Shown: positions 1 through 12,762, counted from the stretch's first letter. The stretch is 64,000 nucleotides of DNA from Amycolatopsis sp. DSM 110486 (GCF_019468465.1 NZ_CP080519.1:1007001-1071000), one strand, 5' to 3'. The notes: generated by a model not told the origin, from the sequence alone. Translations and numbers: made by a program.

Positions 1-1297
1 CGTCGCCGCTGGAGAGCAGGCCGTCGATGATCTCCTTGTGGCGGCCGTCGGTGTAGCCGCCGAAGCTGAGTCCGCTGCCGACGAAGACGCGGCCCGTCAC
101 GTTCGGCTCGGTGATCTGGCGGCCGTGCTCGTCGTACAGCGCGACGCGGCAACCCACGGGGGCGCGCCCGACGGTGCCCGGCGCCTTGCGCCAGTCTTCC
201 GGCGTGGCGACTGTCGCGACGGCGACTTCCGTTGAGCCGTAAAGGTTGTGCACGACGTCGCCGAACTGCTCGTTGGCCCGGTTGCCCAGATCCGGCGACA
301 GCGCGGAGCCCGCGACGAAGATGATCCGCAGGCACGAGGTGTCGTACCGGTCGCGCACCTCCTGCGGCAGGTCGACGATGCGCTGCAGCATCGTCGGCAC
401 CAGCACGAGCGTCGTGCAGCGGTGCTCGGCGACACCTTTCAAAGTCTGCTCCGGGTCGAACTTGCGCCGCATCACCACCTTGCAGCCCAGCGCGAAGCTC
501 AGGATGAACTGCGAAAGCCCGGTGCCGTGAAAAAGCGGCGCGCCCATGTACGTGGCTTCGCCCGCGCGCAGCGGGATGCGGTCGAGGAACTGCGCGGACG
601 CAAGCGGCGACGTGTGCGGCCGCGGCGCGCCCTTGGGCGTGCCGGTGGTGCCGCTGGTGAGCAGCACGAACCCGCCGGGCTTGGCGGGCGCGGGCAGCGG
701 GCGGTCGTCGGTGCTGGCGATGATCTCGTCGAGCACGGGCACGGAGTGATCGCCCGGCTCGTCGACCCACGCGAGGTAGCGCTCGACGTCACCGGGGATC
801 GCGTCGAGCAGGCCGGTGAACTCCTGGTCGTACACGAGCGCGGTGACGCGTTCGCGCTTCGCGACGTCGGCCAGCTGCGGCTTCGCGAAGCCGGTGTTCA
901 TCAGCAGCAGGCGCGCGCCGAGCTTGCCGGCGGCGGCCATGGTGAGCACGAGGCCGCGGTGGTCGCGACACAGCGCGGCGATCACGGTGCCCTCGCCGAG
1001 TCCGCGCTCGGACCAGGCCCTGGCCAGCGCGTTGGACCGGTCGTCGAGCTGTTTGAACGTGAGCGGGCCGAGCTCGTCGACGATCCCGACGGCCGCGGGG
1101 TCGCGGCGCGCGGCGATGTGGTTGGCGCCGGCGAACGGGCCGTACTTCCGGATGGCCACGACCGAGCGCACACCCTCGTCGAGCCGCGGGAACGGCACGA
1201 GTCCCGCGCGGCGCATCACGTCGATGCTGCGCACGGTCTCGGCCACCTTGTCCGTGACCTGGCTGGCGAGGCCGAACACCCCGGCCGGGTTCCTCAT
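1..1297 (-). CDS. Acyl-CoA synthetase (AMP-dependent), C-terminus cut by window edge
   Basis: ANL-superfamily ligase that activates a carboxylic acid, probably a fatty acid, to acyl-AMP and then acyl-CoA in the cytoplasm. The 432 codons visible run without a stop to the window edge. The phosphate-binding motif LLTSGTTGTPKGAPR lies near residue 215 and the adenine-binding YGSTE near residue 355. The C-terminal subdomain with the catalytic lysine is outside the window. The ATG at 1297 is preceded by GGAGGTG. The sequence resembles the FadD2/FadD12-like actinobacterial long-chain ligases, but substrate specificity cannot be read from it. It is divergent from the DNA polymerase gene; an 11-bp palindrome (TACCG-C-CGGTA, 1337-1347) sits in the shared upstream region. 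Confidence 0.9.
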   Translation of the reverse strand, partial: MRNPAGVFGLASQVTDKVAETVRSIDVMRRAGLVPFPRLDEGVRSVVAIRKYGPFAGANHIAARRDPAAVGIVDELGPLTFKQLDDRSNALARAWSERGLGEGTVIAALCRDHRGLVLTMAAAGKLGARLLLMNTGFAKPQLADVAKRERVTALVYDQEFTGLLDAIPGDVERYLAWVDEPGDHSVPVLDEIIASTDDRPLPAPAKPGGFVLLTSGTTGTPKGAPRPHTSPLASAQFLDRIPLRAGEATYMGAPLFHGTGLSQFILSFALGCKVVMRRKFDPEQTLKGVAEHRCTTLVLVPTMLQRIVDLPQEVRDRYDTSCLRIIFVAGSALSPDLGNRANEQFGDVVHNLYGSTEVAVATVATPEDWRKAPGTVGRAPVGCRVALYDEHGRQITEPNVTGRVFVGSGLSFGGYTDGRHKEIIDGLLSSGD

Positions 1298-1422
1298 CCG
1301 GGCACCTCCGTTGCTGCTTCGGGGGAAAGCCGCCCGTACCGCCGGTATGGGTGGCTACTCGACAGTAGACCAAGCCGGGCGCCCGTGCACCAGACCACGG
1401 CGGCCGCGTTCGGTGACCGAAA

Positions 1423-1451
1423 TTGTCGGTGCCCCCGCGCACAATGACGGC
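1423..1451 (+). promoter_or_regulatory. RecA-NDp/PafBC-type promoter, probably leaderless
   Basis: TTGTCGGTG at 1423-1431, exactly 8 bases, then CACAAT at 1440-1445, six bases before the GTG at 1452. The mycobacterial LexA-independent DNA-damage promoter is TTGTCRGTG-N8-TAnnnT; the -10 here differs at its first base. A 13-bp palindrome TTCGGT-G-ACCGAA (1409-1421) sits immediately upstream. Confidence 0.55.
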
Positions 1452-3143
1452 GTGCAGGTGATCACCGGCCAGGAGGAGGACTCCGGCTACACGATCTCGA
1501 CGCCGGCGGGCACCTCCCGCGGGCTGTCGAGGGCCGGCTGGGTGGCCGAGGTGCGCCGGCTCGAGGAGGCCGAGGCGCCGCGCTGGGTGCTGCCCTCGGT
1601 CGACGCGCTGTACCCGAAGCTCATCGACGCGGGCGTGCGGCTGGGGCGCTGCTACGACCTGGGCTTGGCGGAAGGCCTGCTGCTCGCTTACGAGGGGCGT
1701 GAGAGCGAGTCGCGCAGCCTGCGCGCCGCGTGGGCGCGGGCGCAGGGCGAGGAGCCGCCCGACGACGGGCCCGCGTTCGGCGAGGCGGCGCAGCCCACGC
1801 TGTTCTCGCCGCGCGGACCGGGGCTGCCTTCTGGTGTGACGGTCGCCGACGCGGTCCGTCGCGTGCTGGTCGAGCAGGAGAAACGCGTGGCTTCCGTCGC
1901 TTCGCCAGGTCGGATGCGCGTGCTGCTGGCGGCGGAGTCGGCGAGCGCGCTGGCCGCGGCGGAGATGTCGGCGGCCGGGTTGCCGTGGCGGGCGGACCTG
2001 CACCGTGCGCTGCTGGAGTCCCGGCTCGGTCCTCGCGTGCCGTCCGGGCAGCGGCCGAAAGCGCTGGTCGCTTTGGCCGCGCAGATCACCGACGCGTTCG
2101 GCGGGCGGCCGGTGAATCCCGACTCGTCGCCGAGCGTCATCCGCGCTTTGGCCCGCGAGGGCATCGAGGTGCCGGCCGCGCGCAAGTACCTGCTGCGCGA
2201 CATCGACCATCCGGCCGTCGCGCCGTTGCTGGAGTACAAGGAACTTTCCCGCCTGCACTCGGCCAACGGCTGGGCCTGGCTCGACGAATGGGTCACCGAC
2301 GGCCGTTTCCGCCCCCACTACGTGGTCGGCGGCGTGGTCTCCGGCCGCTGGGCCACCCGCGGCGGCGGGGCGCTGCAGATCCCCAAGGTGCTGCGCACGT
2401 GTGTCCGCGCGGATCCCGGCTGGAAACTCGTCGTCGCCGACGCCGCGCAGCTGGAACCACGCGTCCTCACGGCGTTGTCCGGCGACCGCCGGCTGGCCGA
2501 GGTCTCGGCGGCCACCGACCTGTACGCCCGGCTGGGTGAGGCTCTCTTTTCGGGCGCCCGCTACGTTCCCCCACCGTCCGGTTCCTCGGACGACCGCTCC
2601 CGAGCCAAGATCGCCATGCTGTCCGCCATGTACGGCGGCACCTCCGGCGAGGCGGGACCCCTCCTCGCCCTGCTCCGCCAGCGCTTCCCCGACGCCGTGT
2701 CCTATGTGGAACAAGCCGCGGCCGCCGGCGAACGCGGCGAACGCGTGCGGTCCCGGTTGGGCCGCACCTCCCCCGCGCCGTCCGCCGCGTGGCGCGCCCT
2801 CACCGGCGGCCTCGCCGACGACGAAGCCACGGAAACCCGCGCCCGCCGCGCCTCCCGCGGCTGGGGCCGCTTCACCCGCAACTTCGTCGTGCAAGCCTCG
2901 GCGGCCGACCTCACCGCCGTCCTGCTGGCCACGCTGCGCGGCCGCCTCCCCGCCCCCGCCCACCTCGTCTTCTTCCAGCACGACGAGGTGATCGTCCACA
3001 CCCCGGCCGAACTGGCGCCCGCCGTCTCGGCCCTCATCGAGTCCACCGTGACGGAGTCGGCGCAAATGCTGTTCGGCGAGGCGTGCCCGGTGCACTTCCC
3101 CATGCAGGCGGCCGCGGTGGACACGTACGCGGACGCGAAATAG
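1452..3143 (+). CDS. Family-A DNA polymerase-like protein (bifunctional 3'-5' exonuclease/DNA polymerase annotation class)
   Basis: A 563-residue protein with the palm and fingers of Pol I but no 5'-3' exonuclease domain. Motif A is VADAAQLEPR with the metal-binding Asp330, motif B is RSRAKIAMLSAMYGG, and motif C is FFQHDEVIVHTP with Asp511, so both catalytic aspartates are present. The N-terminal ~200 residues are short for a proofreading domain and only one acidic patch (RCYDLGLAE) recalls it, so exonuclease activity is doubtful. The GTG start was chosen because it follows a promoter-like element by six bases, implying leaderless translation; upstream codons show no protein-like sequence. 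This family occurs beside the true PolA in actinobacteria and is expected to act in repair or damage tolerance. Confidence 0.85.
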   Translation: MQVITGQEEDSGYTISTPAGTSRGLSRAGWVAEVRRLEEAEAPRWVLPSVDALYPKLIDAGVRLGRCYDLGLAEGLLLAYEGRESESRSLRAAWARAQGEEPPDDGPAFGEAAQPTLFSPRGPGLPSGVTVADAVRRVLVEQEKRVASVASPGRMRVLLAAESASALAAAEMSAAGLPWRADLHRALLESRLGPRVPSGQRPKALVALAAQITDAFGGRPVNPDSSPSVIRALAREGIEVPAARKYLLRDIDHPAVAPLLEYKELSRLHSANGWAWLDEWVTDGRFRPHYVVGGVVSGRWATRGGGALQIPKVLRTCVRADPGWKLVVADAAQLEPRVLTALSGDRRLAEVSAATDLYARLGEALFSGARYVPPPSGSSDDRSRAKIAMLSAMYGGTSGEAGPLLALLRQRFPDAVSYVEQAAAAGERGERVRSRLGRTSPAPSAAWRALTGGLADDEATETRARRASRGWGRFTRNFVVQASAADLTAVLLATLRGRLPAPAHLVFFQHDEVIVHTPAELAPAVSALIESTVTESAQMLFGEACPVHFPMQAAAVDTYADAK

Positions 3144-3172
3144 CTCAACCCGACCTACGACAAGGACACCTG

Positions 3173-3607
3173 ATGGGCAATCTGTACGACTACTTCGCCG
3201 CGAGCTCCGACGAACTGGCCGCCACGGTGCTGGAATCCCCCACCGTCACGAACTTTCCCGTGGTCGAGCTGAAAGACATCGATCCGATCATCCAGCTGAG
3301 CCGCGCCGAAGCTCTCCTCACGGGGACGGGTTTCGACACCGTTTGCGCGAACCCCAGATCGGATCACCTGATCGCCGAACTCGACGAATCCGTCTTTGTC
3401 TCCACGCTCACCGACGAACTCCGCGACGCCCTGGCCTCCGCCGACGAAACGCACCGCCGGCAGGTCGCCGAGCTTTGGGCGCGTTCCGAAGAATTCGATG
3501 GCGACATCGACCCGACAGATGTCCTCCCTGTGGTCGACGAACTCGCCGACCTCGCGCGCCAGGCAAAAGCGGCGGGCGATCGCCTGTACTGCTGGACCTG
3601 CCTGTGA
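3173..3607 (+). CDS. Small acidic protein of unknown function, paralogue of the gene at 4274
   Basis: 144 residues, acidic, no signal peptide or membrane segment. I do not recognise an enzyme family. It aligns along its whole length with the protein at 4274: both begin LY-YF-A-SDE, share RAE-LLTG or RAE-FLTG, TLTDE(L/F)RDA, a run of charged helix, and end with DLLPVVDGLA-like then GDRLYC/GGRLYC. AAGGA lies upstream of the ATG, which is 29 bases after the polymerase stop, so co-transcription with the polymerase is possible. The style resembles DUF1877-like or immunity-like small proteins, but that is only an impression. Confidence 0.75.
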   Translation: MGNLYDYFAASSDELAATVLESPTVTNFPVVELKDIDPIIQLSRAEALLTGTGFDTVCANPRSDHLIAELDESVFVSTLTDELRDALASADETHRRQVAELWARSEEFDGDIDPTDVLPVVDELADLARQAKAAGDRLYCWTCL

Positions 3608-3706
3608 CTCCCGAAGCGTCAGCCGCCGACGCGAAGTAGCCGCGTCGGCCGTCAAAAGATCGAGTTCACCCGGCCTCGGACATGGGCCGGCAAACAAGGA
3701 GGTTCA

Positions 3707-4177
3707 ATGGGAGCGTCAGGCTGGGACTACCGCGCACCGTACGCGGGCAGCGTCGAAGCAACACACCTCGCGGTGCAGGAACTACTCCTGGCCAGCGGCG
3801 AGTTCCTCTGGCCCTGGGAAGACATCAACCCCGAATACGTCGACGAAATGGTCCCCCGCCCGTCGTCGTTGGCCGACCTCGAGGCGGCGAAGGACGCCGA
3901 GGAGTTCTGGGACGCGGGCACCCACACGATCCTCGACACCCACGAGATCACCGAGGCTGACGGCGTCGGCACCGTCCGCCCGTTGAGCTCCGCGGAGCTC
4001 AACGGGGTGTTCGGCACCGACCGCCCGTCCGCCGCCGACTTCGAAGGCGTGCGCCGGCCCGGACCGTCAGGCCCCCTCGCCGACCTGATGGGCGACAGAT
4101 GGACCGGCCGAAGCCTGGTGATCTACAAGAACGGCGCCCCCGACGAGGTCTACTTCTGGGGTTACTCCGGCGACTAG
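3707..4177 (+). CDS. Conserved actinobacterial protein of the GxSGWDY N-terminal type
   Basis: 156 residues starting MGASGWDYRAPYAGSVEA and ending VYFWGYSGD. The opening Gly-Trp-Asp-Tyr and closing Tyr-Phe-Trp-Gly-(Y/F)-Ser-Gly-Asp are typical of a family of uncharacterised proteins in Streptomyces and relatives. AAGGAGG precedes the ATG with ideal spacing. It lies between two paralogous small genes (3173 and 4274), which suggests a common role. No catalytic motif or membrane segment is visible, and function is unknown. Confidence 0.75.
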   Translation: MGASGWDYRAPYAGSVEATHLAVQELLLASGEFLWPWEDINPEYVDEMVPRPSSLADLEAAKDAEEFWDAGTHTILDTHEITEADGVGTVRPLSSAELNGVFGTDRPSAADFEGVRRPGPSGPLADLMGDRWTGRSLVIYKNGAPDEVYFWGYSGD

Positions 4178-4273
4178 CCGGGCAGTCCGTCCACTTCCCC
4201 AGGCCGTCCCCGTCGACACGTGCGCACAACAGTTCGGCTTTGTCGCGGGGTCGGCCTGTGGTTGAGTCACACC

Positions 4274-4705
4274 ATGCTCTACAGCTACTTCACGGCGAAT
4301 TCGGACGAAGCAGCCGTAACGTCCCTCGAGGCGCCCGAAGGGCCGGCCGCGTTGTTCCCCATGGCCGCCTTCAAGCACCTCGACCCCTACCTGCAGGTGC
4401 CCCGGGCCGAGGCGTTCCTGACGGGGATCGGCGAGGAGGCGGCCGCCGACAACCCGCGGGCGATGAAGCTGCTCGCGGAGGTCGGGGAGGGCGACGTCGT
4501 GGTCGTCACGCTCACCGACGAGTTCCGTGACGCGATCGCGGCCACCGACGAAGCGCGCCGCCGGGAGCTGGCCGGATTCTGGTCGAGCGACGAGAAGCTC
4601 GAGGGCACAGCCGGGGACCTGCTGCCCGTCGTGGACGGGCTCGCAGCCCTCGCGAAGCAGGCGAAGCCCTCGGGCGGCCGGCTGTACTGCCACATCGCCG
4701 GCTGA
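4274..4705 (+). CDS. Small acidic protein of unknown function, paralogue of the gene at 3173
   Basis: 143 residues, MLYSYFTANSDEAAVTS at the start and GGRLYCHIAG at the end. It is homologous over its full length to the product at 3173 (see that entry), so the pair probably arose by duplication around the gene at 3707. The ATG is chosen because homology with the paralogue begins there; the frame remains open upstream but without similarity, and I see no strong Shine-Dalgarno sequence. The stop is 3 bases from the stop of the convergent aldo/keto reductase. Confidence 0.75.
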   Translation: MLYSYFTANSDEAAVTSLEAPEGPAALFPMAAFKHLDPYLQVPRAEAFLTGIGEEAAADNPRAMKLLAEVGEGDVVVVTLTDEFRDAIAATDEARRRELAGFWSSDEKLEGTAGDLLPVVDGLAALAKQAKPSGGRLYCHIAG

Positions 4706-4708
4706 AGC

Positions 4709-5791
4709 TCAGTAGCGCACCGAGTTCTGCAGCAGCGGCGGGTAGACCGCGTGCTCCTGCCCGTTCACGGTCGCGCCGGCGTAGCGCAGCATCGGGGCCA
4801 TGCCGCGGTTCAGCTCAGCCGGGAAATTCAGCCGCGGCGCGGAAACCTCGTCCAGCGCGGCCACCTGCTCCGCGCTCAACTTCAAATCCAACGCCGCCAG
4901 ATTCTCCGTCAGGTGCTCGACCCGCCGCGGCCCGATCAGCGTCGACGTGATCCCCCGCCGGCCCTGCACCCACGCCAGAGCCACCGCCGCCGGGCTCACC
5001 CCCAACTCCTTCGCGATCCCCACCACCACGTCGATCACCCGGAACTGCTCCTCGGTCGGCCCCACCCCGAACGCCGCCCCGCGCCGCGTATCCGCAGCCG
5101 CGCCGTCGCGGGTGTACTTGCCCGACAGGAACCCGCTTTTCAACGGACTCCACGGCAGCATCGCCATCCCCGCGTCCTCGGCGAGCGGCAGCAGCTCGCC
5201 CTCGATAGTGCGTTCCAGCAGCGAATACTCCATCTGCAACCCGGCCACCGGCGCCCACCCGCGGAACTGGGCGATCGTCTGCGCCTTGGCCGTGAACCAC
5301 GCCGGAGTATCCGAGAACCCGACGTACCGGATCTTGCCGGCCCCGACAAGATCCTCGAGGGTCCGCAGCGTCTCCTCGACGGGCGTGTGGCGGTCGTAGT
5401 TGTGCAAGTAGTAGAGGTCGATGTAGTCCGTTCCGAGACGCCGCAGCGAATCGTCCAGCTGGTGCAGAATCGCCTTCCGACCGACACCACCGCCGTTGGG
5501 GTCGCCGGGGTGCAGGTTGACGAAGAACTTCGTCGCCAGCACCACCCGGTCACGCAGCCCCGGCGTCGCGGCGAGGAAATCGCCGACGATCTTCTCCGAG
5601 TGGGTGTTGGTGTAGAAGTTGGCGGTGTCGATGAAGTTGCCACCGCGGTCGAGGTAGGTCTGCTGGATCCTCTCGGACTCTTCGACACTGCAGCCGACGC
5701 CGGTGTCCTCACCGAAGTTCATGGCACCGAGGCAGAACGGGCTCACGACGAGGCCGGACCGGCCGAGGTGGACGTAGGAATCAAGGCTCAC
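4709..5791 (-). CDS. Aldo/keto reductase
   Basis: 360-residue NADPH-dependent TIM-barrel reductase. It carries the family's FIDTANFYTN segment with catalytic Asp and Tyr (near residues 55-60), the lysine in LATKFFVN, and LYYLHNYDR with the catalytic His. The C-terminal cofactor loop is STLIGPRRVEHL. Aldehydes or ketones are the expected substrates; the exact one is unknown. The GTG start has AGGAG 8 bases upstream. It is divergent from an AraC-family regulator (5944) across about 150 bases, a frequent arrangement in which the AraC protein activates the reductase in response to its substrate. Confidence 0.9.
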   Translation of the reverse strand: MSLDSYVHLGRSGLVVSPFCLGAMNFGEDTGVGCSVEESERIQQTYLDRGGNFIDTANFYTNTHSEKIVGDFLAATPGLRDRVVLATKFFVNLHPGDPNGGGVGRKAILHQLDDSLRRLGTDYIDLYYLHNYDRHTPVEETLRTLEDLVGAGKIRYVGFSDTPAWFTAKAQTIAQFRGWAPVAGLQMEYSLLERTIEGELLPLAEDAGMAMLPWSPLKSGFLSGKYTRDGAAADTRRGAAFGVGPTEEQFRVIDVVVGIAKELGVSPAAVALAWVQGRRGITSTLIGPRRVEHLTENLAALDLKLSAEQVAALDEVSAPRLNFPAELNRGMAPMLRYAGATVNGQEHAVYPPLLQNSVRY

Positions 5792-5943
5792 GGGGATTCT
5801 CCTGGCTCATCACGGGATTTCGTTGCCGTTCCATGACACCAGCGCCGGGCGTGGCACCGTGAGCCCGAAAGTCGTAGCCTCTTGCCTGATCCTGTCACGA
5901 TCGCCAGTTGCCCCAGCGGGCGCGACCGTGGTCGAATCGAAGC

Positions 5944-6816
5944 GTGTCCCTCTCCGAGCTGCGCACGCTGATCACCCGCTACGCCGGCCGCACCGACCTG
6001 CCCGGCGGCCTGATGCTGTCGTGCGAGCGCGCGCCCACCGACCCGGCGGCCTCGCTGACCGGCCCGGTGCTCGCCGTCGTCGCGCAGGGCCGCAAGCGCA
6101 TCGGCACGGGTGAGCGCACCTACGAGTACGGCGCCGGCCAGTACCTCGTGGTCACCGTCGACATGCCCGTGACCGGCCACTTCGTGGAGGCCAGCCCCAC
6201 GGAACCGTTCCTGGGCGCCGGCCTGGTCCTCAAGCCGGAAGCCGTCGCCGCCCTCCTGCTCGAGACGGGCACCACGAACTCAGCCCCGTCCGCCCCGTCG
6301 GCCATCACCGTGAGCGACGCACCCGCCGAGCTGCTCGACGCGTTCGTCCGCCTGCTGCGGCTGGCCGACCACCCGGCCGACCGCCGCGTGCTCGCGCCGC
6401 TCATCGAGAAGGAGATCCTCTGGCGCCTCGTCACCGGCGCCCAGGGCGCGACCATCCGCCAGATCGGCCTCGCCGACAGCAGCCTGTCACACGTCGGGCG
6501 CGCCATCCGCTGGATCCGCGACCACCACGCGGAGTCCCTGCGCATCTCCGACCTCGCACGCCTCGCCGCGATGAGCGAGTCGTCGTTCCACCGCCACTTC
6601 CGCGCCGTGACGGCCATGACGCCCATCCAGTACCAGAAACACATCCGCCTCCAGGAGGCTCGCCTGCTCCTCCTGTCCCGCACCGACGACGACGTCGCAT
6701 CCATCGGCTACACCGTGGGCTACGACAGCGCGTCCCAGTTCAGCCGCGAATACCGCCGCCAGTTTGGTGTGCCGCCGGGCCAGGATTCGACGAGGCTGCG
6801 GGCACACCACGGCTGA
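5944..6816 (+). CDS. AraC-family transcriptional regulator
   Basis: 290 residues from the GTG at 5944; a TTG at 5908 in the same frame is a weaker alternative. The N-terminal ~170 residues form the AraC_N cupin-like sensor region. The C-terminal ~100 residues hold two helix-turn-helix motifs: ISDLARLAAMSESSFHRHF, and the second around VASIGYTVGYDSASQFSREY, which is the conserved AraC signature. Its position divergent from the aldo/keto reductase predicts that it controls that gene and itself. Ligand unknown. Confidence 0.88.
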   Translation: MSLSELRTLITRYAGRTDLPGGLMLSCERAPTDPAASLTGPVLAVVAQGRKRIGTGERTYEYGAGQYLVVTVDMPVTGHFVEASPTEPFLGAGLVLKPEAVAALLLETGTTNSAPSAPSAITVSDAPAELLDAFVRLLRLADHPADRRVLAPLIEKEILWRLVTGAQGATIRQIGLADSSLSHVGRAIRWIRDHHAESLRISDLARLAAMSESSFHRHFRAVTAMTPIQYQKHIRLQEARLLLLSRTDDDVASIGYTVGYDSASQFSREYRRQFGVPPGQDSTRLRAHHG

Positions 6817-6842
6817 CTTCCCCACCTCGCCGACTTCGGACT

Positions 6843-7481
6843 TCAGTAGTCCACGGTTACCTGCATGCGCACCGTGGTGCCGGGATGGGACCGGATATAT
6901 GCCTGCAGCCAGCCGCTGCTCGCCGTGCATCCGGCGCTTGTCACACCATTCTCGGAAGTGGTATTCAAGACGACGGAACACCGAGCAAGATATTCATTTG
7001 CATCCGGCCGCAGAACATAAAATGTCGCGGATCCGGCGCCCTCGCCGCCGAGATTGCGAAAAATCGCGCTCATGGAGCACCAGGAGTCACCGCATGGCCC
7101 ATCCCATTGTGAGGAGGTCACCTGGAACCTAGGTGAGGCCGGCGCGGTGGTTTCCGTTGACTCGTCGGCGTCTTCGGGGGGCGATGACGAGTCGTCGGCC
7201 GGTTCCTCGTCCACTTCGCTCGATCTCTGCGGCGGATCGTCGATCGGCGCCTCTTCCGGAGTCGTCGAGGGCGATATTCGGCTCGTTGCCGACTCCGAAG
7301 CCGGAGCGCCACCAGACTGGGACGTGAGGTCTTTCAACGGATTCCAGCCGGTCAAGCCGTTGATCGCCACCAGCACGGCGACGCCGCTGCCGATTGTAGC
7401 GACGACAACGTTCCATTTCTTATAGGCAGGCTCGTCGTCGGATTTCCCCGGCTTGTCCGGCTCTTCTGGCACGAGCGGCAT
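6843..7481 (-). CDS. Anchored extracytoplasmic protein, unknown function
   Basis: 212 residues. A short charged N-terminus is followed by one membrane segment (about residues 24-45, VVVATIGSGVAVLVAINGL). Next comes a Ser/Thr/Pro/Glu-rich linker (about 55-118), then a compact C-terminal domain of about 90 residues containing five cysteines (CGDSWC, RC, GC). The layout is a type II anchored outer domain held away from the membrane by a disordered spacer. The region is less GC-rich than its neighbours at the 3' end (6840-7080), which may reflect recent acquisition. I do not recognise the folded domain. Confidence 0.7.
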   Translation of the reverse strand: MPLVPEEPDKPGKSDDEPAYKKWNVVVATIGSGVAVLVAINGLTGWNPLKDLTSQSGGAPASESATSRISPSTTPEEAPIDDPPQRSSEVDEEPADDSSSPPEDADESTETTAPASPRFQVTSSQWDGPCGDSWCSMSAIFRNLGGEGAGSATFYVLRPDANEYLARCSVVLNTTSENGVTSAGCTASSGWLQAYIRSHPGTTVRMQVTVDY

Positions 7482-7504
7482 TCTACTAGATCAACGCACA
7501 CCGC

Positions 7505-7542
7505 GGGCGAGATTGCCCTAACCCGGATAAGGGCGTTCGCCC
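7505..7542 (-). terminator. Nested inverted repeat downstream of hrpA
   Basis: Outer arms GGGCGA (7505-7510) and TCGCCC (7537-7542) enclose inner arms GCCCT (7515-7519) and AGGGC (7530-7534). It lies about 60 bases past the helicase stop in its direction of transcription. There is no T tract, and the internal loops make it a weak candidate. Confidence 0.3.
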
Positions 7543-7599
7543 ACCCGTTGACCTGGTCATTTGCCCACCGCCGAAGCGCTTGACCGGGACGATCAGTCC

Positions 7600-11475
<3,876 letters not shown>

Positions 11476-11537
11476 ACTTGTATCGAGGATAGCGGTGCGT
11501 GACGGGCCTGGCTCCTGAATATGCCCGGCGTCTCCCG

Positions 11538-12719
11538 TCACACCCGTTGCCGGGTCAGCCGGGCCGGCAACAGCCAGGTCAGCCGCTCCGAACGCACCAC
11601 CGCGAGCGGCCCGATCACGGCGAGGAGCAGCACGTATCCCGCGACGAACGGGGCCACGCGCTCGTCGAGCCCGGCCGCCACCGCGAGCGTCGCGAGGACC
11701 AGCGAGAACTCGCCCCGCGTGAGCACGGTCAGGCCGATGTTCACCCCGGCCTGGCGATCGAAGCCGTGCAGCCGGGCGGCGAACGCGCCGGCCGCGAGGT
11801 TCAGCACGAGCGTCAGCGCGACGGCCGCGAGAACGGTGACCACGACCGTCCCCACGGCGCCCGGGTCGATCGAGAGGCCGAAGATGAAGAAGAACAACGC
11901 CCCGAACGCGTCGCGCAGCGGCAGCACCAGCTTGTGCACGCGCGGCGCGACCTTCGACCCTCCGAGCATCATGCCGACCATGAACGCGCCGATCGCGTCG
12001 GACACGCCCACCTCCTCGGCGACGGCCGCGCCCAGCACCGCGACGCCGACGAAGCACACGGTGAGCAGCTCGTCGTCTGCCGAGCCGAACAGCCGCGACA
12101 CGAGCCGGCCGCCCCAGCGCGCCAGCGCCGCGAGCAGGAGCAGGAAGCCGAGTGCCTTGCCGAAGTCGGCGAGCGCCGCGCCGAAGCCGTCGGCGCGGCT
12201 GAGCACGGGCTGCAGCAGGGCCAGGTAGAGCGCGAGGAACAGGTCTTCGAGCACGATCACGCCCATGATCAGGCGTGATTCGGGATTGGCGGTGCGGCGG
12301 GTTTCGAGCAGCAGCTTGGTCACGATGGCCGACGACGAGATGCCGATCGCCCCCGCGATCACCAGCGCCTCCCGCGTGCCCCACCCCAGCGTGAACCCGA
12401 ACGCGAGGCCGCCGCCGACGTTGAGAACCAGGTAACCCAGCCCCGCCACGGCCAGGCGTCTGCCGCCGCGCGCGAGGTCGTCGAGCGAGAACTCCAGGCC
12501 GAGGTAGAACAGCAGGAACACCAGGCCGAGGCCGGCCAGCACGCCGAGCTCGGCGGGGTCGTCCACAAGCGACAACCCGGGCGTGTGCGGGCCGAACACG
12601 AAGCCTGCCAGCATGAACAACGGGATCGTCGGCAGCCCGATCCGCGCCCCGACGCGCGCGACGACACCGGCCGCCAGGAACGCACCGCCGACGGCCAGCA
12701 AGGCATGACCGTTGGTCAT
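11538..12719 (-). CDS. Cation:proton antiporter, CPA2 (KefB/Na+-H+ exchanger) family
   Basis: 393 residues, almost entirely hydrophobic, with roughly 11-12 membrane segments and no C-terminal TrkA domain. The CPA2 signature glycine-rich helices are visible (LAGLGLVFLLFYLGLEFS, GAIGISSSAIVTKLL, GLTVLTRGEFSLVLATLAV). It probably exchanges Na+ or K+ for protons across the inner membrane. GGAGG lies upstream of the ATG with good spacing. It runs in the same direction as hrpA, 62 bases upstream of it. Ion specificity cannot be assigned. Confidence 0.88.
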   Translation of the reverse strand: MTNGHALLAVGGAFLAAGVVARVGARIGLPTIPLFMLAGFVFGPHTPGLSLVDDPAELGVLAGLGLVFLLFYLGLEFSLDDLARGGRRLAVAGLGYLVLNVGGGLAFGFTLGWGTREALVIAGAIGISSSAIVTKLLLETRRTANPESRLIMGVIVLEDLFLALYLALLQPVLSRADGFGAALADFGKALGFLLLLAALARWGGRLVSRLFGSADDELLTVCFVGVAVLGAAVAEEVGVSDAIGAFMVGMMLGGSKVAPRVHKLVLPLRDAFGALFFFIFGLSIDPGAVGTVVVTVLAAVALTLVLNLAAGAFAARLHGFDRQAGVNIGLTVLTRGEFSLVLATLAVAAGLDERVAPFVAGYVLLLAVIGPLAVVRSERLTWLLPARLTRQRV

Positions 12720-12762
12720 GGGAAACCTCCAACAGCTGAGTACGGGTGAGTGGGCGACGTAC

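Noticed and set aside
816..3143. A 775-residue frame that could be read as a longer polymerase starting inside the acyl-CoA ligase gene
   Set aside because: The first ~210 codons lie antisense to the ligase gene and have no polymerase similarity; the promoter motif and homology both support 1452.
11499..12278. Highly charged plus-strand frames opposite the antiporter
   Set aside because: Glu/Arg/His-rich shadows of a hydrophobic membrane protein gene, with no start signals.
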